Position numbers and translations under genes: made by a program
Notes under the pieces: generated by a model
The model's database searches: none
Told to the model about the DNA's origin: nothing
What the model saw: only the letters and a program-made list of their open reading frames with translations
Shown: one piece after another, positions 26,225 through 35,061 of the stretch
Position numbering within the stretch: position 1 is the first letter of the stretch
Layout of the letters: every line of letters starts with the position of its first letter
From: Streptomyces chilikensis
Lineage (GTDB): Bacteria; Actinomycetota; Actinomycetes; Streptomycetales; Streptomycetaceae
Direction of reading: 5' to 3'
DNA length: 55,814 nt
Assembly (NCBI RefSeq): GCF_001642695.1
Contig: NZ_LWCC02000005.1
Location: forward strand, 4,169,917 to 4,225,730

Positions 26225-27459
26225 GCACCCTGGGCGCCCTCCTGACGGGGTTCTGCGCGGCCGTGCCGCCGCTGCTGGCCGCCGGCTTCTGGCTCGGCCG
26301 CCGCACCGCCCGCCCGTCCGCCCGGCCGTTCCGCCGGGCCGGACTGGGCACGCCCGTCGAGCACGCCACCTTCCAGACCCTGCACACCGCCTCGCTGGCC
26401 GCCCCGCCGCTGCGCGCCGGGCTGACCGAGGAGACCGCCCGCCGCGCCTCGCGCAGACTGCGCTCCCTGCTCGGCACCGAGGCGCTCTGCCTCACCGACA
26501 CGGACCGGGTCCTCGTCTGGGACGGCGCCGGGTCCCACCACCGGGCCGAGATCATGGAGCGCCTCGCCGGCCCGCTGGAGACCGGCCGCGGCGAGGCCTT
26601 CCGGCTGAGCTGCGGGACCCCGGACTGCTCCCTGCGCTGGGCCGTGGTCGCCCCGCTCACCGTGGACGACCGGGTGCACGGCGCGCTGGTCGCCTGCGCG
26701 CCGGGGGAGTCCGCCGTCCTGGTGCGGGCCGCGGCGGAGGTCGCCCGCTGGGTCTCCGTCCAGCTCGAACTCGCCGACCTCGACCGCTCCCGCACCCGCC
26801 TCATCGAGGCGGAGATCCGGGCGCTACGGGCGCAGATCTCCCCGCACTTCGTCTTCAACTCGCTCGCGGTGATCGCCTCCTTCGTCCGCACCGATCCGGA
26901 GCGGGCCAGGGAGCTGCTGCTGGAGTTCGCCGACTTCACCCGCTACTCGTTCCGGCGGCACGGCGACTTCACCACCCTCGCCGACGAGCTGCACGCCATC
27001 GACCACTACCTGGCGCTGGTCCGCGCCCGCTTCGGCGACCGGCTGGCGGTGACGCTGCAGATCGCGCCCGAGGTGCTGCCCGTCACCCTGCCGTTCCTGT
27101 GCCTGCAGCCGCTGGTGGAGAACGCCGTCAAGCACGGGCTGGAGGGGCGCGGCGAGAAGTGCGGCATCGCCATCACCGCCCGCGACGAGGGCGCCGAGGC
27201 GGTCGTCGTCATCGAGGACGACGGCGTCGGCATGGACCCCGGGCTGCTGCGCCGGATCCTGGCCGGCGAGGCCGGGCCGTCCGGGGGCATCGGCCTGTCC
27301 AACGTCGACGACCGGCTCCGCCAGGTCTACGGCGACGACTACGGGCTGGTCATCGAGACGGCCCGGGGCGCCGGGATGAAGGTCACCGTGCGGCTGCCGA
27401 AGTACCGGCCGGGCGTGCACCCTGCGGCCCCGGGAACGGGCGGGCTCCGCAGGGGGTGA
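26221..27459 (+). CDS. LytS-type sensor histidine kinase
   Basis: A 412-residue kinase. One N-terminal membrane segment (about 5-25), a GAF-like sensory region (about 60-185), a coiled region, then the His_kinase domain with the phosphoacceptor His in ISPHFVFNSL (near 208) and an ATPase domain with NAVKHGLE, DDGVGMD and GGIGLSNVDDRL. It is coupled to the symporter by an ATGA overlap and pairs with the LytTR regulator at the head of the operon. Enclosing the transporter between regulator and kinase suggests that the system senses the transported substrate or transporter activity. Confidence 0.93.
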   Translation: MSTLGALLTGFCAAVPPLLAAGFWLGRRTARPSARPFRRAGLGTPVEHATFQTLHTASLAAPPLRAGLTEETARRASRRLRSLLGTEALCLTDTDRVLVWDGAGSHHRAEIMERLAGPLETGRGEAFRLSCGTPDCSLRWAVVAPLTVDDRVHGALVACAPGESAVLVRAAAEVARWVSVQLELADLDRSRTRLIEAEIRALRAQISPHFVFNSLAVIASFVRTDPERARELLLEFADFTRYSFRRHGDFTTLADELHAIDHYLALVRARFGDRLAVTLQIAPEVLPVTLPFLCLQPLVENAVKHGLEGRGEKCGIAITARDEGAEAVVVIEDDGVGMDPGLLRRILAGEAGPSGGIGLSNVDDRLRQVYGDDYGLVIETARGAGMKVTVRLPKYRPGVHPAAPGTGGLRRG

Positions 27460-27510
27460 GAAGCGGGGCGGGCGGGGCACCATGGGGGTAACGGACCTGA
27501 GGAGGGCGCC

Positions 27511-27702
27511 ATGCCTGACACGCCCGGGACATCCGGAACGAAGACGCACGGCTCGGCCAAGGCGATGGGAGCGCTCACCGCGGGCGGCCTCGTCGTCGTG
27601 ACGGCCTACTCGGTGGCGCTCGGCAGCAACGGCTGGCTCTGGTTCGGGTGGGTGGTCCTCGGGGCCCTCTTCCTGACCCTGGTGGCGCTGCGCGACACCT
27701 GA
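27511..27702 (+). CDS. Small hypothetical membrane protein
   Basis: A 63-residue protein with a short polar N-terminus and two hydrophobic stretches (ALTAGGLVVVTAYSVAL and WLWFGWVVLGALFLTLVAL). GAGGAGGG precedes the ATG. It lies 51 bp after the kinase and could be the last gene of that operon. No function is assignable. Confidence 0.75.
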   Translation: MPDTPGTSGTKTHGSAKAMGALTAGGLVVVTAYSVALGSNGWLWFGWVVLGALFLTLVALRDT

Positions 27703-27759
27703 CCCGCGCCGCGGATCCGGGACGGACCCGCGGCGGTGGGCCCCGGGCGGCGGGCCCGG

Positions 27760-28716
27760 TCAGCCCTGGCGGGCCGAGCCCGCCCGCAGGGAGGCGAGGT
27801 AGGCGTTGTACGCCTCCAGCTCCGCGTCGCCGTCCCGGTCGGCCGCGCGGTCCTTGCGCCTGGCCTGCCGCTGCTCCGAGCCGTACCACTGGAACAGCAG
27901 GGCGATCAGCACCAGCACCGACGGGATCTCGCTGAACGCCCAGGCGATGCCGCCCGCCGCGTTGAGGTCCTCCATCGGGTCGATGCCCAGCGAGGCCGGC
28001 GGGTGGGCGAACGCCCCGATCATCGGGGTGGACGCCATCATCAGCGCGATGCCGAAGAACGCGTGGAACGGCATGCCGGCGAAGAGCTCCAGCATCCGCA
28101 TCAGGTGGCCCGGGCGGTGCGGACCGGGGTCCACGCCCATGATCGGCCAGAAGAAGACCACGCCCACCGCGAAGAAGTGCACCATCATCGCGATGTGCCC
28201 CGGGTAGGAGCCCATCAGGAGGTCGACCAGCGGCGTGAAGTACAGCGCGTAGAGGCTGGCGATGAACATGGGGATGGTGAACAGCGGGTGGGTGATCACC
28301 CGCATGTACCGGCTGTGCAGCAGCTTGAGCAGCAGCTCGCGCGGGCCCAGGCTGCCCCGCGCGGCCACCGGGAGGGCGCGCAGCGCCAGGGTGACCGGGG
28401 CGCCCAGCAGGATCATGATCGGTGAGAGCATGCTCAGCACCATGTGCTGCACCATGTGCACGCTGAACATGACCATGCCGTAGTCGTTCAGCCCGGTGCA
28501 CATCACCAGCAGCACGCTCAGCACGCCGGCGACGAAGGAGACCGTCCGGCCGACCGGCCACCGGTCGCCGCGCCGGGTCAGCCTGACGACGCCCCAGCCG
28601 TAGAGCAGCAGCCCCAGCAGGCAGGCGACGAGGAAGAAGGGGTCCGGGGACCACGCGAGCCCCCGGCCGAGGGTGAACGGGGGCAGATCCATGGCGCCGT
28701 GACCGCTGTGGTCCAT
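27760..28716 (-). CDS. ctaG: Cytochrome c oxidase assembly protein, CtaG type
   Basis: A 318-residue integral membrane protein with about seven helices, of the caa3-CtaG family that helps assemble the copper centre of cytochrome oxidase. His/Met-rich stretches fit copper handling: an N-terminal DHSGHGAMD, VHMVQHMVLSML near 90-100 and MVHFFAVGVVFFWPIMG. The C-terminal tail is charged. AGGAG lies before the ATG at 28716; TAGTCT on the minus strand (28762-28767) is a possible -10. Confidence 0.88.
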   Translation of the reverse strand: MDHSGHGAMDLPPFTLGRGLAWSPDPFFLVACLLGLLLYGWGVVRLTRRGDRWPVGRTVSFVAGVLSVLLVMCTGLNDYGMVMFSVHMVQHMVLSMLSPIMILLGAPVTLALRALPVAARGSLGPRELLLKLLHSRYMRVITHPLFTIPMFIASLYALYFTPLVDLLMGSYPGHIAMMVHFFAVGVVFFWPIMGVDPGPHRPGHLMRMLELFAGMPFHAFFGIALMMASTPMIGAFAHPPASLGIDPMEDLNAAGGIAWAFSEIPSVLVLIALLFQWYGSEQRQARRKDRAADRDGDAELEAYNAYLASLRAGSARQG

Positions 28717-28769
28717 CCGCCGGCTCCTGTTTCGTGGGGGTTGTGCAAATCCGTCCGCACCAGACTAGA

Positions 28770-28803
28770 ACCGCCCCCGGCCGTGCCGGCGGCCGGGGGC
28801 GGT
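28770..28803 (-). terminator. Terminator of the phosphofructokinase gene
   Basis: Perfect 14-bp arms at 28770-28783 and 28790-28803 with a 6-base loop, 46 bp past the pfkA stop and before the ctaG promoter. On the minus strand TTCTAG follows, a weak U-rich end. Confidence 0.7.
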
Positions 28804-28849
28804 CCACCTGCGATTCACGGAAGGTTCGCAGGCGCGGGGGAGGCGCGGG

Positions 28850-29875
28850 TCACACCACCGTGGGAGCCTCGGCGTAGCGCTCCTCGGGGACCGTCTTGAG
28901 CGAGGCGACGGCCTCGGCCAGCGGCACGGTGACGATGTCGGTGCCGCGCAGCGCGGTCATCCTCCCGAACTCGCCGCGGTGCACGGCCTCCACCGCGTGC
29001 CATCCGAAACGGGTCGCCAGCACCCGGTCGTAGGCGGTGGGGGTGCCGCCGCGCTGGACGTGCCCGAGGATCACCGGGCGGGCCTCCTTGCCGAGGCGGT
29101 GCTCGAGCTCGGCCGCCAGCAGGTTGGCGATGCCGGCGAACCGCTCGTGGCCGTAGATGTCCTTGCCGCCCTCGTCGAAGTCCATGGTGCCCGGGAGCGG
29201 CTTGGCGCCCTCGGCCACCACGACTATCGCGAACCGCTTGCCGGCCTCGAACCGCGCGCCGACCCGCTCGGTCAGCTCCTTGACGTCGAAGGGCCGCTCG
29301 GGCACCACGATCGCGTGGGCCCCGGCCGCCATGCCGGAGTGCAGGGCGATCCAGCCGGTGTGGCGGCCCATGACCTCGACGATCAGGACCCGCTGGTGGG
29401 ACTCGGCGGTGGTCTTCAGCCGGTCCAGGGCGTCGGTGGCCACGCCCACGGCGGTGTCGAAGCCGAAGGTGACGTCGGTGACCGCGATGTCGTTGTCGAT
29501 GGTCTTGGGCACGCCCACGATGGGCAGCCCGTTGTCGGAGAGGAGGCGGGCGGCCTTCAGGGTGCCCTCGCCGCCGATCGGGATGACGGCGTCGAGGCCG
29601 AGCTCCTTCAGGTGCCCCTTGGCCCGCTCCACGCCGTCCCGCAGGTCCTCGGGGCGGACGCGGGAGGAGCCGAGGATGGTGCCGCCGCGGGCCAGGATGC
29701 CGCTGACGGCGTCCAGGTCCAGCGGGAGGTGGTCGCCCTCCAGGAGGCCCCTCCAGCCGTCGCGGAAACCGATCACCTCGTCGCCGTGGGCGTCGACGGC
29801 GCGGTGCACGACGGAGCGGATGACGGCGTTCAGGCCGGGGCAGTCGCCGCCGGAGGTGAGCACACCAATGCGCAT
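28850..29875 (-). CDS. pfkA: ATP-dependent 6-phosphofructokinase
   Basis: A 341-residue group-III PFK that commits fructose-6-phosphate to glycolysis. Motifs: LTSGGDCPGLNAVIR at the start, GGEGTLKAA (a Gly where PPi enzymes carry Asp, hence ATP as donor), VPKTIDNDIAVTD with the catalytic Asp, and EVMGRHTGW. The open frame extends upstream to 29992, but the fold starts at MRIGVLTSGGD, so ATG 29875 is chosen (AGAAGG upstream). Streptomyces carries several pfkA copies; this is one of them. Confidence 0.93.
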   Translation of the reverse strand: MRIGVLTSGGDCPGLNAVIRSVVHRAVDAHGDEVIGFRDGWRGLLEGDHLPLDLDAVSGILARGGTILGSSRVRPEDLRDGVERAKGHLKELGLDAVIPIGGEGTLKAARLLSDNGLPIVGVPKTIDNDIAVTDVTFGFDTAVGVATDALDRLKTTAESHQRVLIVEVMGRHTGWIALHSGMAAGAHAIVVPERPFDVKELTERVGARFEAGKRFAIVVVAEGAKPLPGTMDFDEGGKDIYGHERFAGIANLLAAELEHRLGKEARPVILGHVQRGGTPTAYDRVLATRFGWHAVEAVHRGEFGRMTALRGTDIVTVPLAEAVASLKTVPEERYAEAPTVV

Positions 29876-30100
29876 GGCGCGAATAACCTTCTCGATGGGG
29901 GACGGCACCGGACCGCTTCGTCCGGGCTTGACGACCGTCACCCTACCGGCGTCGGGGCCCCCTGCCGAACCCGGCGTCCGACAGCCGGACACCCCCGCTC
30001 ACCTGTGCGGATGCCCCGTCAAACGGGCTCCCGGAAGGCGGGTTCGGGGGTGTCTCGGGGGTGCTGCCGGGGCCGGCCGGAGGGCGGTTCCCGGCGCTCG

Positions 30101-30829
30101 TCAGGCCGGCTGGGTGGCCGCCGCGATGCGCTCCTGGCGCAGCGCCTCGTACCACCGGTCGTCGACCGGCGGCAGGGCGTTGACGTCGAGGGCCAGCTTC
30201 AGCAGGTGGTCCGCGATGTGCGGGTTGCGCGCCAGCACGGGGCCATGCATGTAGGTGCCGAAGACCGTGTCGTTGTACGCGCCCTCGGTGCCGTCCCCGG
30301 TGCCGTTGCCGTTGCCGAACCGCACGCTGGCCAGCGGCTTGGCGTTCGGGCCGACGTGCGTCACGCCCTGGTGGTTCTCGAAGCCGGTCAGCGGGGGCAG
30401 GCCGAGCCGCGGGTCGATGTCGGCGAGGACGTCGCCGACGCAGCGGGCGCCCTCGCCGCGCACCGAGACCACGTCGAGCAGGCCGAGGCCCGCCTCGCGC
30501 TGCCCGAGGTCGTTGATGAACTCGTGGCCGAGGATCTGGTAGCCGGCGCAGACCGAGAAGACGATCGCGCCGTTGCCGACCGCGCGGTGCAGGCCGCCGT
30601 CGCGGCGCAGCCGCTCCGCGGCGAGGCGCTGCGGACGGTCCTCGCCGCCGCCGATCAGGTAGATGTCGCCGGAGGTCGGCACGGGCTGGTCGCTGCGCAC
30701 GTCGACGCGGGCCACGTCCAGGCCGCGCTGACGCGCCCGGCGCTCGACGACGAGGGCGTTGCCCTGGTCGCCGTAGGTGCTGAGCAGATCCGGGTAGATC
30801 CACACCAGCCGGAGTTGGCTGTCACTCAT
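30101..30829 (-). CDS. gatD: Lipid II isoglutaminyl synthase, glutaminase subunit GatD
   Basis: A 242-residue class I glutamine amidotransferase of the CobB/CobQ-like branch. Nucleophile Cys in SVCAGYQILGHEF (near residue 96) and the partner His in FGTYMHGPVLARNP (near 188). It supplies ammonia to MurT, which amidates the D-Glu of lipid II to D-isoglutamine, a step needed for cross-linking. It lies 47 bp downstream of murT on the same strand, the standard order. Confidence 0.93.
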   Translation of the reverse strand: MSDSQLRLVWIYPDLLSTYGDQGNALVVERRARQRGLDVARVDVRSDQPVPTSGDIYLIGGGEDRPQRLAAERLRRDGGLHRAVGNGAIVFSVCAGYQILGHEFINDLGQREAGLGLLDVVSVRGEGARCVGDVLADIDPRLGLPPLTGFENHQGVTHVGPNAKPLASVRFGNGNGTGDGTEGAYNDTVFGTYMHGPVLARNPHIADHLLKLALDVNALPPVDDRWYEALRQERIAAATQPA

Positions 30830-30876
30830 GAGTCGGTCCTCGAACTGTGAGTCGCTGGTCAGTCGCTGGTCGGGGT

Positions 30877-32118
30877 TCAGTTGCCGACGCGGCGGCGCAG
30901 GTCCTGGAAGGCGGTGTAGTTGGCGATGACCTCGATGCGCCCCGGAGGGGCGAGGCGGACCGCCTCGTCGAGGTTCTCGCAGACCTGGAAGTTCTGGTTC
31001 GCGACCTCCAGGCGCACCGCCAGGTCCAGCTTGCGGTCACCGAGCACGAAGATCGGGTGGCCGTTGAGCCGGGAGTAGTCGACGTCCCACAGCCAGGAGG
31101 TGTCGGTGCCGTCGGCGCCCCGGGCGTTCACCGACAGGATCACCGGGGTCGGCGGCGGGTCGATCAGCGAGAACGTCTCCAGCCAGCCCGCCGGGTTCTT
31201 GGCGAGCAGCAGGCGCAGGTCGCGCCCCTGGAACTGGACGGTGTCGTACCGGCCGGCCACCGCCTGCACGTGGTACATGCGCTCCAGCGCCACCTGCGGG
31301 GGCACGCCGAAGACGGCGGCCACGGCGGCGGAGGAGGTGGCGTTGGCGCGGTTGGCGCGGCCCGGGAGCTGGAGGTGGATCGGCCAGGCGGAACCGTGCG
31401 GGTCCAGGACGTGGTCGCCGGAGAGCGCCCAGCTCGGCGTCGGACGGCGGAAGCCGCACTCGCCGCAGAACCAGTCGTCGCCCGGGCGCTGCAGCACGCC
31501 GCCGCAGGACGGGCAGGACCAGGCGTCGTCCTTCCACATCTGGCCGGCCGCCACCCAGATCACGTTGGGGGAGGACGAGGCCGCCCACACGATCAGCGGG
31601 TCGTCGGCGTTGGCCACCACCACGGCCTTGGTGCCGGCCAGGCCCTCGCGCCAGTTCTCCGCGACCATGCGGGTCTCGGCGGCGCGGTCGAGCTGGTCGC
31701 GCGAGAGGTTCAGCAGCGCGACGCACTTGGGGTCGGTCTCGCGGGCGACGGCGATCAGGTACTTCTCGTCGACCTCGATGACGCCGAAGCGCGCCTCGTC
31801 ACCGCGCTCGGCCAGGGCCGAGGTGATGCCCGCGGGCATGTTGGCGCCCAGCGCGTTGGAGACCACCGGGCCGGCCGCGCGCAGCGCCTCGGCGATCAGC
31901 CGGGTCGTGGTGGTCTTGCCGTTGGTCGCCGAGACGAGCGTGACGTCCAGGCCCTGCGCGAGCCGGGCCAGGAGCTCGGGGTCCAGCTTCAGCGCGACCC
32001 GGCCGCCGATCACCGAGCCGCTGCCGCGTCCGGCTGCCCGGGAGACGGCCGCGGCGGTCTTGCCCGCCGTCACGGCCAGCTTGGCCCGCGGCGTCAGCGG
32101 GTCCGAGGTGCCTGCCAT
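30877..32118 (-). CDS. murT: Lipid II isoglutaminyl synthase, Mur-ligase subunit MurT
   Basis: A 413-residue Mur-ligase-like protein with ATP-binding VSATNGKTTTTRLIAEAL (about 60-77), the substrate region around IEVDEKYL, a four-cysteine zinc ribbon (CPSCGG ... CGECGF, near 203-226) typical of MurT, and a C-terminal DUF1727 domain. With GatD it forms the MurT/GatD complex acting on lipid II at the inner face of the membrane. AAGGAGG precedes the ATG. The two genes form an operon. Confidence 0.94.
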   Translation of the reverse strand: MAGTSDPLTPRAKLAVTAGKTAAAVSRAAGRGSGSVIGGRVALKLDPELLARLAQGLDVTLVSATNGKTTTTRLIAEALRAAGPVVSNALGANMPAGITSALAERGDEARFGVIEVDEKYLIAVARETDPKCVALLNLSRDQLDRAAETRMVAENWREGLAGTKAVVVANADDPLIVWAASSSPNVIWVAAGQMWKDDAWSCPSCGGVLQRPGDDWFCGECGFRRPTPSWALSGDHVLDPHGSAWPIHLQLPGRANRANATSSAAVAAVFGVPPQVALERMYHVQAVAGRYDTVQFQGRDLRLLLAKNPAGWLETFSLIDPPPTPVILSVNARGADGTDTSWLWDVDYSRLNGHPIFVLGDRKLDLAVRLEVANQNFQVCENLDEAVRLAPPGRIEVIANYTAFQDLRRRVGN

Positions 32119-32285
32119 CAGTTCTCGATCCTCCTTGCGTACGCGCCGCGCGTGAGTCCCGGCAGCGTGTGGTGGCCTCAGCCTATCGAGATCCGCTCAC
32201 CCGGCCGAATATCGGAACCGCACCGTGATCGGCCGCGGCGGGAGAGCCCGAGGGCTCACGGAACCGTCATGGCCTGGAAGGACCG

Positions 32286-32291
32286 TACCCT
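32286..32291 (+). promoter_or_regulatory. -10 hexamer of def, likely leaderless
   Basis: TACCCT is followed by seven bases and the ATG at 32299; there is no Shine-Dalgarno in between. Confidence 0.45.
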
Positions 32292-32298
32292 GACCGGC

Positions 32299-32844
32299 AT
32301 GCGACACGGTTCGATCCCCGGCGCCGACGGGCGCGTGAGACCCCTCACCCTGCACGGAGCCCCCGTGCTGCACAGCCCTTGCGCGGAGGTGACGGAATTC
32401 GGGCCGGAGCTCGAACGACTGGTCGAGGACATGTTCGCCACCATGTACGCGGCGGGCGGTGTGGGGCTCGCGGCCAACCAGGTGGGGGAGGGGGTGCGGG
32501 TCTTCGTGTACGACTGTCCGGACGACGAGGACGTCCGCCATCTCGGTCATCTGGTGAATCCCCGGCTGGTGGAGGCCGACGGAGTGACGGTGCGCGGGCC
32601 GGAGGGGTGTCTGTCCCTGCCCGGCCTGGAGGCGGGGACGCCGCGGTTCGACCGGGCGGTGGTGCGGGGCCTCTCCGTCTCGGGCGAGCCGGTGGAGGTC
32701 CACGGCACCGGGTTCTTCGCGCGGTGCCTGCAGCACGAGTGCGACCACCTCGACGGGCTGGTCTACGCGGACCGCCTCACGGGGCTGCGGCAGCGGCGGC
32801 TGCTGCGGAAGGCCGCGCGGGCGCAGTGGGCCGCCGAGGGGTGA
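32299..32844 (+). CDS. def: Peptide deformylase
   Basis: A 181-residue metalloenzyme that removes the formyl group from new proteins. All three motifs are present: GVGLAANQVG, EGCLSLPG and QHECDHLDG, supplying the metal-binding Cys and two His and the catalytic Glu. I chose ATG 32299 because a TACCCT -10 sits seven bases before it; an in-frame ATG at 32269 would add ten residues. Streptomyces usually has several def copies. It stands alone and ends at a long palindrome. Confidence 0.93.
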   Translation: MRHGSIPGADGRVRPLTLHGAPVLHSPCAEVTEFGPELERLVEDMFATMYAAGGVGLAANQVGEGVRVFVYDCPDDEDVRHLGHLVNPRLVEADGVTVRGPEGCLSLPGLEAGTPRFDRAVVRGLSVSGEPVEVHGTGFFARCLQHECDHLDGLVYADRLTGLRQRRLLRKAARAQWAAEG

Positions 32845-32863
32845 CCGCCGCTCCCCGGCCCGT

Positions 32864-32907
32864 GGCTCCGCCGCGGAGCGCGTGCGCACGCGCTCCGCGG
32901 CGGAGCC
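32864..32907. terminator. 44-bp perfect palindrome between def and tetR
   Basis: The left arm (32864-32885, starting GGCTCCGCCGCGG) is an exact reverse complement of the right arm (32886-32907) with no spacer. It sits 20 bp after the def stop and 2 bp before the tetR stop codon, between convergent genes. A bidirectional terminator is the most likely role. Confidence 0.7.
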
Positions 32908-32909
32908 GG

Positions 32910-33560
32910 TCAGAACGCCGGGCCGTCCTCGCGGTCGCCCGCCTCGGCGAGGCGGCCCCAGAGCAGGTCGGCCAGGCTGCGGACCAGTTCCTCGCGCGGG
33001 CACGGACGCTCACCCAGCCACCAGTCGCCGGCCGCGTGCATCATGCCCACGATCCCGTGGCCCCAGACCCGCGCGAGCAGCCGCCCCTTCGGGCCGAGGT
33101 CGAGCCGCTCCTCGATGACCTGGGCCAGCTCCTCGCCCATCCGGCGCAGCAGCGGCGCCGAGTGGCGCCCCACGTCGAACCCCGGCTCGCCCGAGGAGCC
33201 GCCGTCGGACGGGTGCATCAGGAACCGGTACACCTGCGGCCGCGCCTCGATCGCCGTCAGGTAGGTGTCGAGCGTCGCCTCCACCCGCTGCCGCCGCCGG
33301 TCGGCCGGCGCGTCCAGCGCGGCCCGCAGCGAGGCCAGGAGCGCGTCGGTGTGCCGCTGGGCGAGCGCGGCGTACAGTCCGCCCTTGTCGCCGAAGTGCC
33401 GGTACAGGATCGGCTTGGTGATCCCGGCCTCGGCCGCGATCGCGTTCATGGAGGCGCCCGGGCCGTCACGGAGCACCACCCGGTCCGCGGCTTCCAGCAG
33501 TTCGCGGCGGCGCCGCTCGGTGGACCTCTGCTGCGCGGTCCCCTGCTGCGTCGTCTCCAT
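32910..33560 (-). CDS. TetR-family transcriptional regulator
   Basis: A 216-residue repressor. The N-terminal helix-turn-helix (AIAAEAGITKPILYRHFGDK, about residues 40-59) is followed by an all-alpha ligand domain of the type found beside fatty-acid genes. ATG 33560 is chosen as the HTH begins about 20 residues later; the frame itself is open further upstream. It is divergent from an acyl-CoA dehydrogenase, and the shared 223-bp region has two palindromes, so it probably represses both genes and responds to an acyl-CoA (inference). Confidence 0.92.
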   Translation of the reverse strand: METTQQGTAQQRSTERRRRELLEAADRVVLRDGPGASMNAIAAEAGITKPILYRHFGDKGGLYAALAQRHTDALLASLRAALDAPADRRRQRVEATLDTYLTAIEARPQVYRFLMHPSDGGSSGEPGFDVGRHSAPLLRRMGEELAQVIEERLDLGPKGRLLARVWGHGIVGMMHAAGDWWLGERPCPREELVRSLADLLWGRLAEAGDREDGPAF

Positions 33561-33712
33561 GGTCGGTGCTCTCCCCACCCGTGCGTATTCGGTGATGCTC
33601 GCGCAAAGTAACACTGATCGGCCCGCGGCGGCCCCGTGGCTCGGAAGTCGTGGCGTCGCCCACACCTCGGACAGGGGTTCCCTCCTGCGGAAACGGGCGG
33701 AAAACAGGTGGG

Positions 33713-33759
33713 TTGACTTTCCTACCGGCCAGTAACAGACTGCGGTTACCGCAAGTAAC
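33713..33759 (+). promoter_or_regulatory. Acyl-CoA dehydrogenase promoter with two TetR-type operators
   Basis: TTGACT at 33713-33718 is a good -35 with CAGACT at 33736-33741 as -10 (17-bp spacer). The near-palindrome TACCGGCCAGTA (33723-33734) lies inside the spacer, and GTTAC-N5-GTAAC (33745-33759) covers the start site. A related GTTACTTTGCG half-site occurs on the minus strand close to the tetR start (about 33601-33611). Confidence 0.6.
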
Positions 33760-33783
33760 ACATACGGTCGCACTGGAGGGGTC

Positions 33784-35016
33784 ATGGCCGAGTTCACCAT
33801 GGAGCTCAACGACGAGCAGAAGGAGGTCCGGGACTGGCTCCACGGGTTCGCCACCGACGTGATGCGCCCGGCGGCCGCCGAGTGGGACGAGCGCGAGGAG
33901 ACTCCCTGGCCCATCATCCAGGAAGCCGCCAAGCTCGGCATCTATTCCCTGGACTTCTACGCCCAGCAGTACTTCGACCAGACCGGTCTCGGCCTCCCGA
34001 TGGCCACCGAGGAGCTCTTCTGGGGCGACGCCGGCATCGCCCTGTCGATCATGGGCACCGGCCTCGCCGCGGTCGGCGTGCTGGCCAACGGGACCGACGA
34101 GCAGATCGGCACCTGGATCCCCCAGATGTACGGCACCCCGGACGACGTGAAGGTCGCCGCCTTCTGCTCCTCCGAGCCCGACGCCGGCTCCGACGTGGCC
34201 GCCATGCGCACCCGCGCGGTCTACGACGAGGCCAAGGACGAGTGGGTGATCAACGGCACCAAGACCTGGGCGACCAACGGCGGGATCGCCAACGTCCACG
34301 TGGTGGTCGCGGTGGTCGACCCGGAGCTCGGCTCCAAGGGCCACGCCTCGTTCATCGTCCCGCCGGGCACCGAGGGCCTCTCGCAGGGCCAGAAGTTCCA
34401 GAAGCACGGCATCCGCGCCTCGCACACCGCCGAGGTCATCCTGGACAACGTGCGCGTCCCCGGCTCCTGCCTGCTCGGCGGCAAGGAGAAGCTGGACGAG
34501 CGCCTCGCCCGCGCCCGGGAGAGGGCGAGGAAGGCGTCGGGCGGCGAGCGGGTGAAGAACGCGGCCATGGCGACCTTCGAGGCGTCCCGCCCGGTCGTCG
34601 GCGCGATGGCCGTCGGCACCGCGCGGGCGGCGTACGACTACGCCCTGGAGTACGCCAAGACGCGCGAGCAGTTCGGCCGCCCGATCATCGACAACCAGGG
34701 CGTGGCCTTCCAGCTCGCCGACATGCGCACCTCCGTGGACGCCGCGCGTCTGCTGGTCTGGCGCGCCTCCTGGATGGCGGTCAACGGCAAGCCGTTCAAC
34801 GGCGCCGAGGGTTCGCAGTCCAAGCTCTTCGCCAGCGAGACGGCCAAGAAGGTCACCGCCCAGGCGGTCCAGATCCTGGGCGGCAACGGCTTCACCCGCG
34901 AGTACCCGGTCGAGCGCATGCACCGCGACGCGGCCATCTACACGATCTTCGAAGGGACGAGCGAGATCCAGCGCCTGGTCATCGCCCGCACCATCTCGGG
35001 CGTCCACGTCCGCTAG
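33784..35016 (+). CDS. Acyl-CoA dehydrogenase
   Basis: A 410-residue FAD-dependent enzyme of the first step of beta-oxidation. Signatures: [19 protein letters not shown] (about 120-138), [20 protein letters not shown] near the C-terminus, and the catalytic Glu in [11 protein letters not shown] Lys/Arg-rich loop near 235-260 ([16 protein letters not shown]) is longer than in short-chain enzymes. GGAGG lies four bases before the ATG. Controlled by the divergent TetR gene, judged by the operators between them. Confidence 0.94.
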   Translation: MAEFTMELNDEQKEVRDWLHGFATDVMRPAAAEWDEREETPWPIIQEAAKLGIYSLDFYAQQYFDQTGLGLPMATEELFWGDAGIALSIMGTGLAAVGVLANGTDEQIGTWIPQMYGTPDDVKVAAFCSSEPDAGSDVAAMRTRAVYDEAKDEWVINGTKTWATNGGIANVHVVVAVVDPELGSKGHASFIVPPGTEGLSQGQKFQKHGIRASHTAEVILDNVRVPGSCLLGGKEKLDERLARARERARKASGGERVKNAAMATFEASRPVVGAMAVGTARAAYDYALEYAKTREQFGRPIIDNQGVAFQLADMRTSVDAARLLVWRASWMAVNGKPFNGAEGSQSKLFASETAKKVTAQAVQILGGNGFTREYPVERMHRDAAIYTIFEGTSEIQRLVIARTISGVHVR

Positions 35017-35023
35017 CCGAAGA

Positions 35024-35052
35024 GGCCCCCTCCCGGTCCCCGGGAGGAGGCC
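35024..35052. terminator. Hairpin between convergent acyl-CoA dehydrogenase and cupin genes
   Basis: CCTCCCGG (35029-35036) pairs with CCGGGAGG (35040-35047) across a 3-base loop, with partial extension GGCC/GGCC outside. It lies between the stops at 35016 and 35062. Confidence 0.6.
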
Positions 35053-35061
35053 GCCCCGGTC

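Noticed and set aside
30010-30100. Weak hairpins downstream of gatD as terminators
   Set aside because: Arms are short and imperfect and no U-tract follows; not good enough to annotate.
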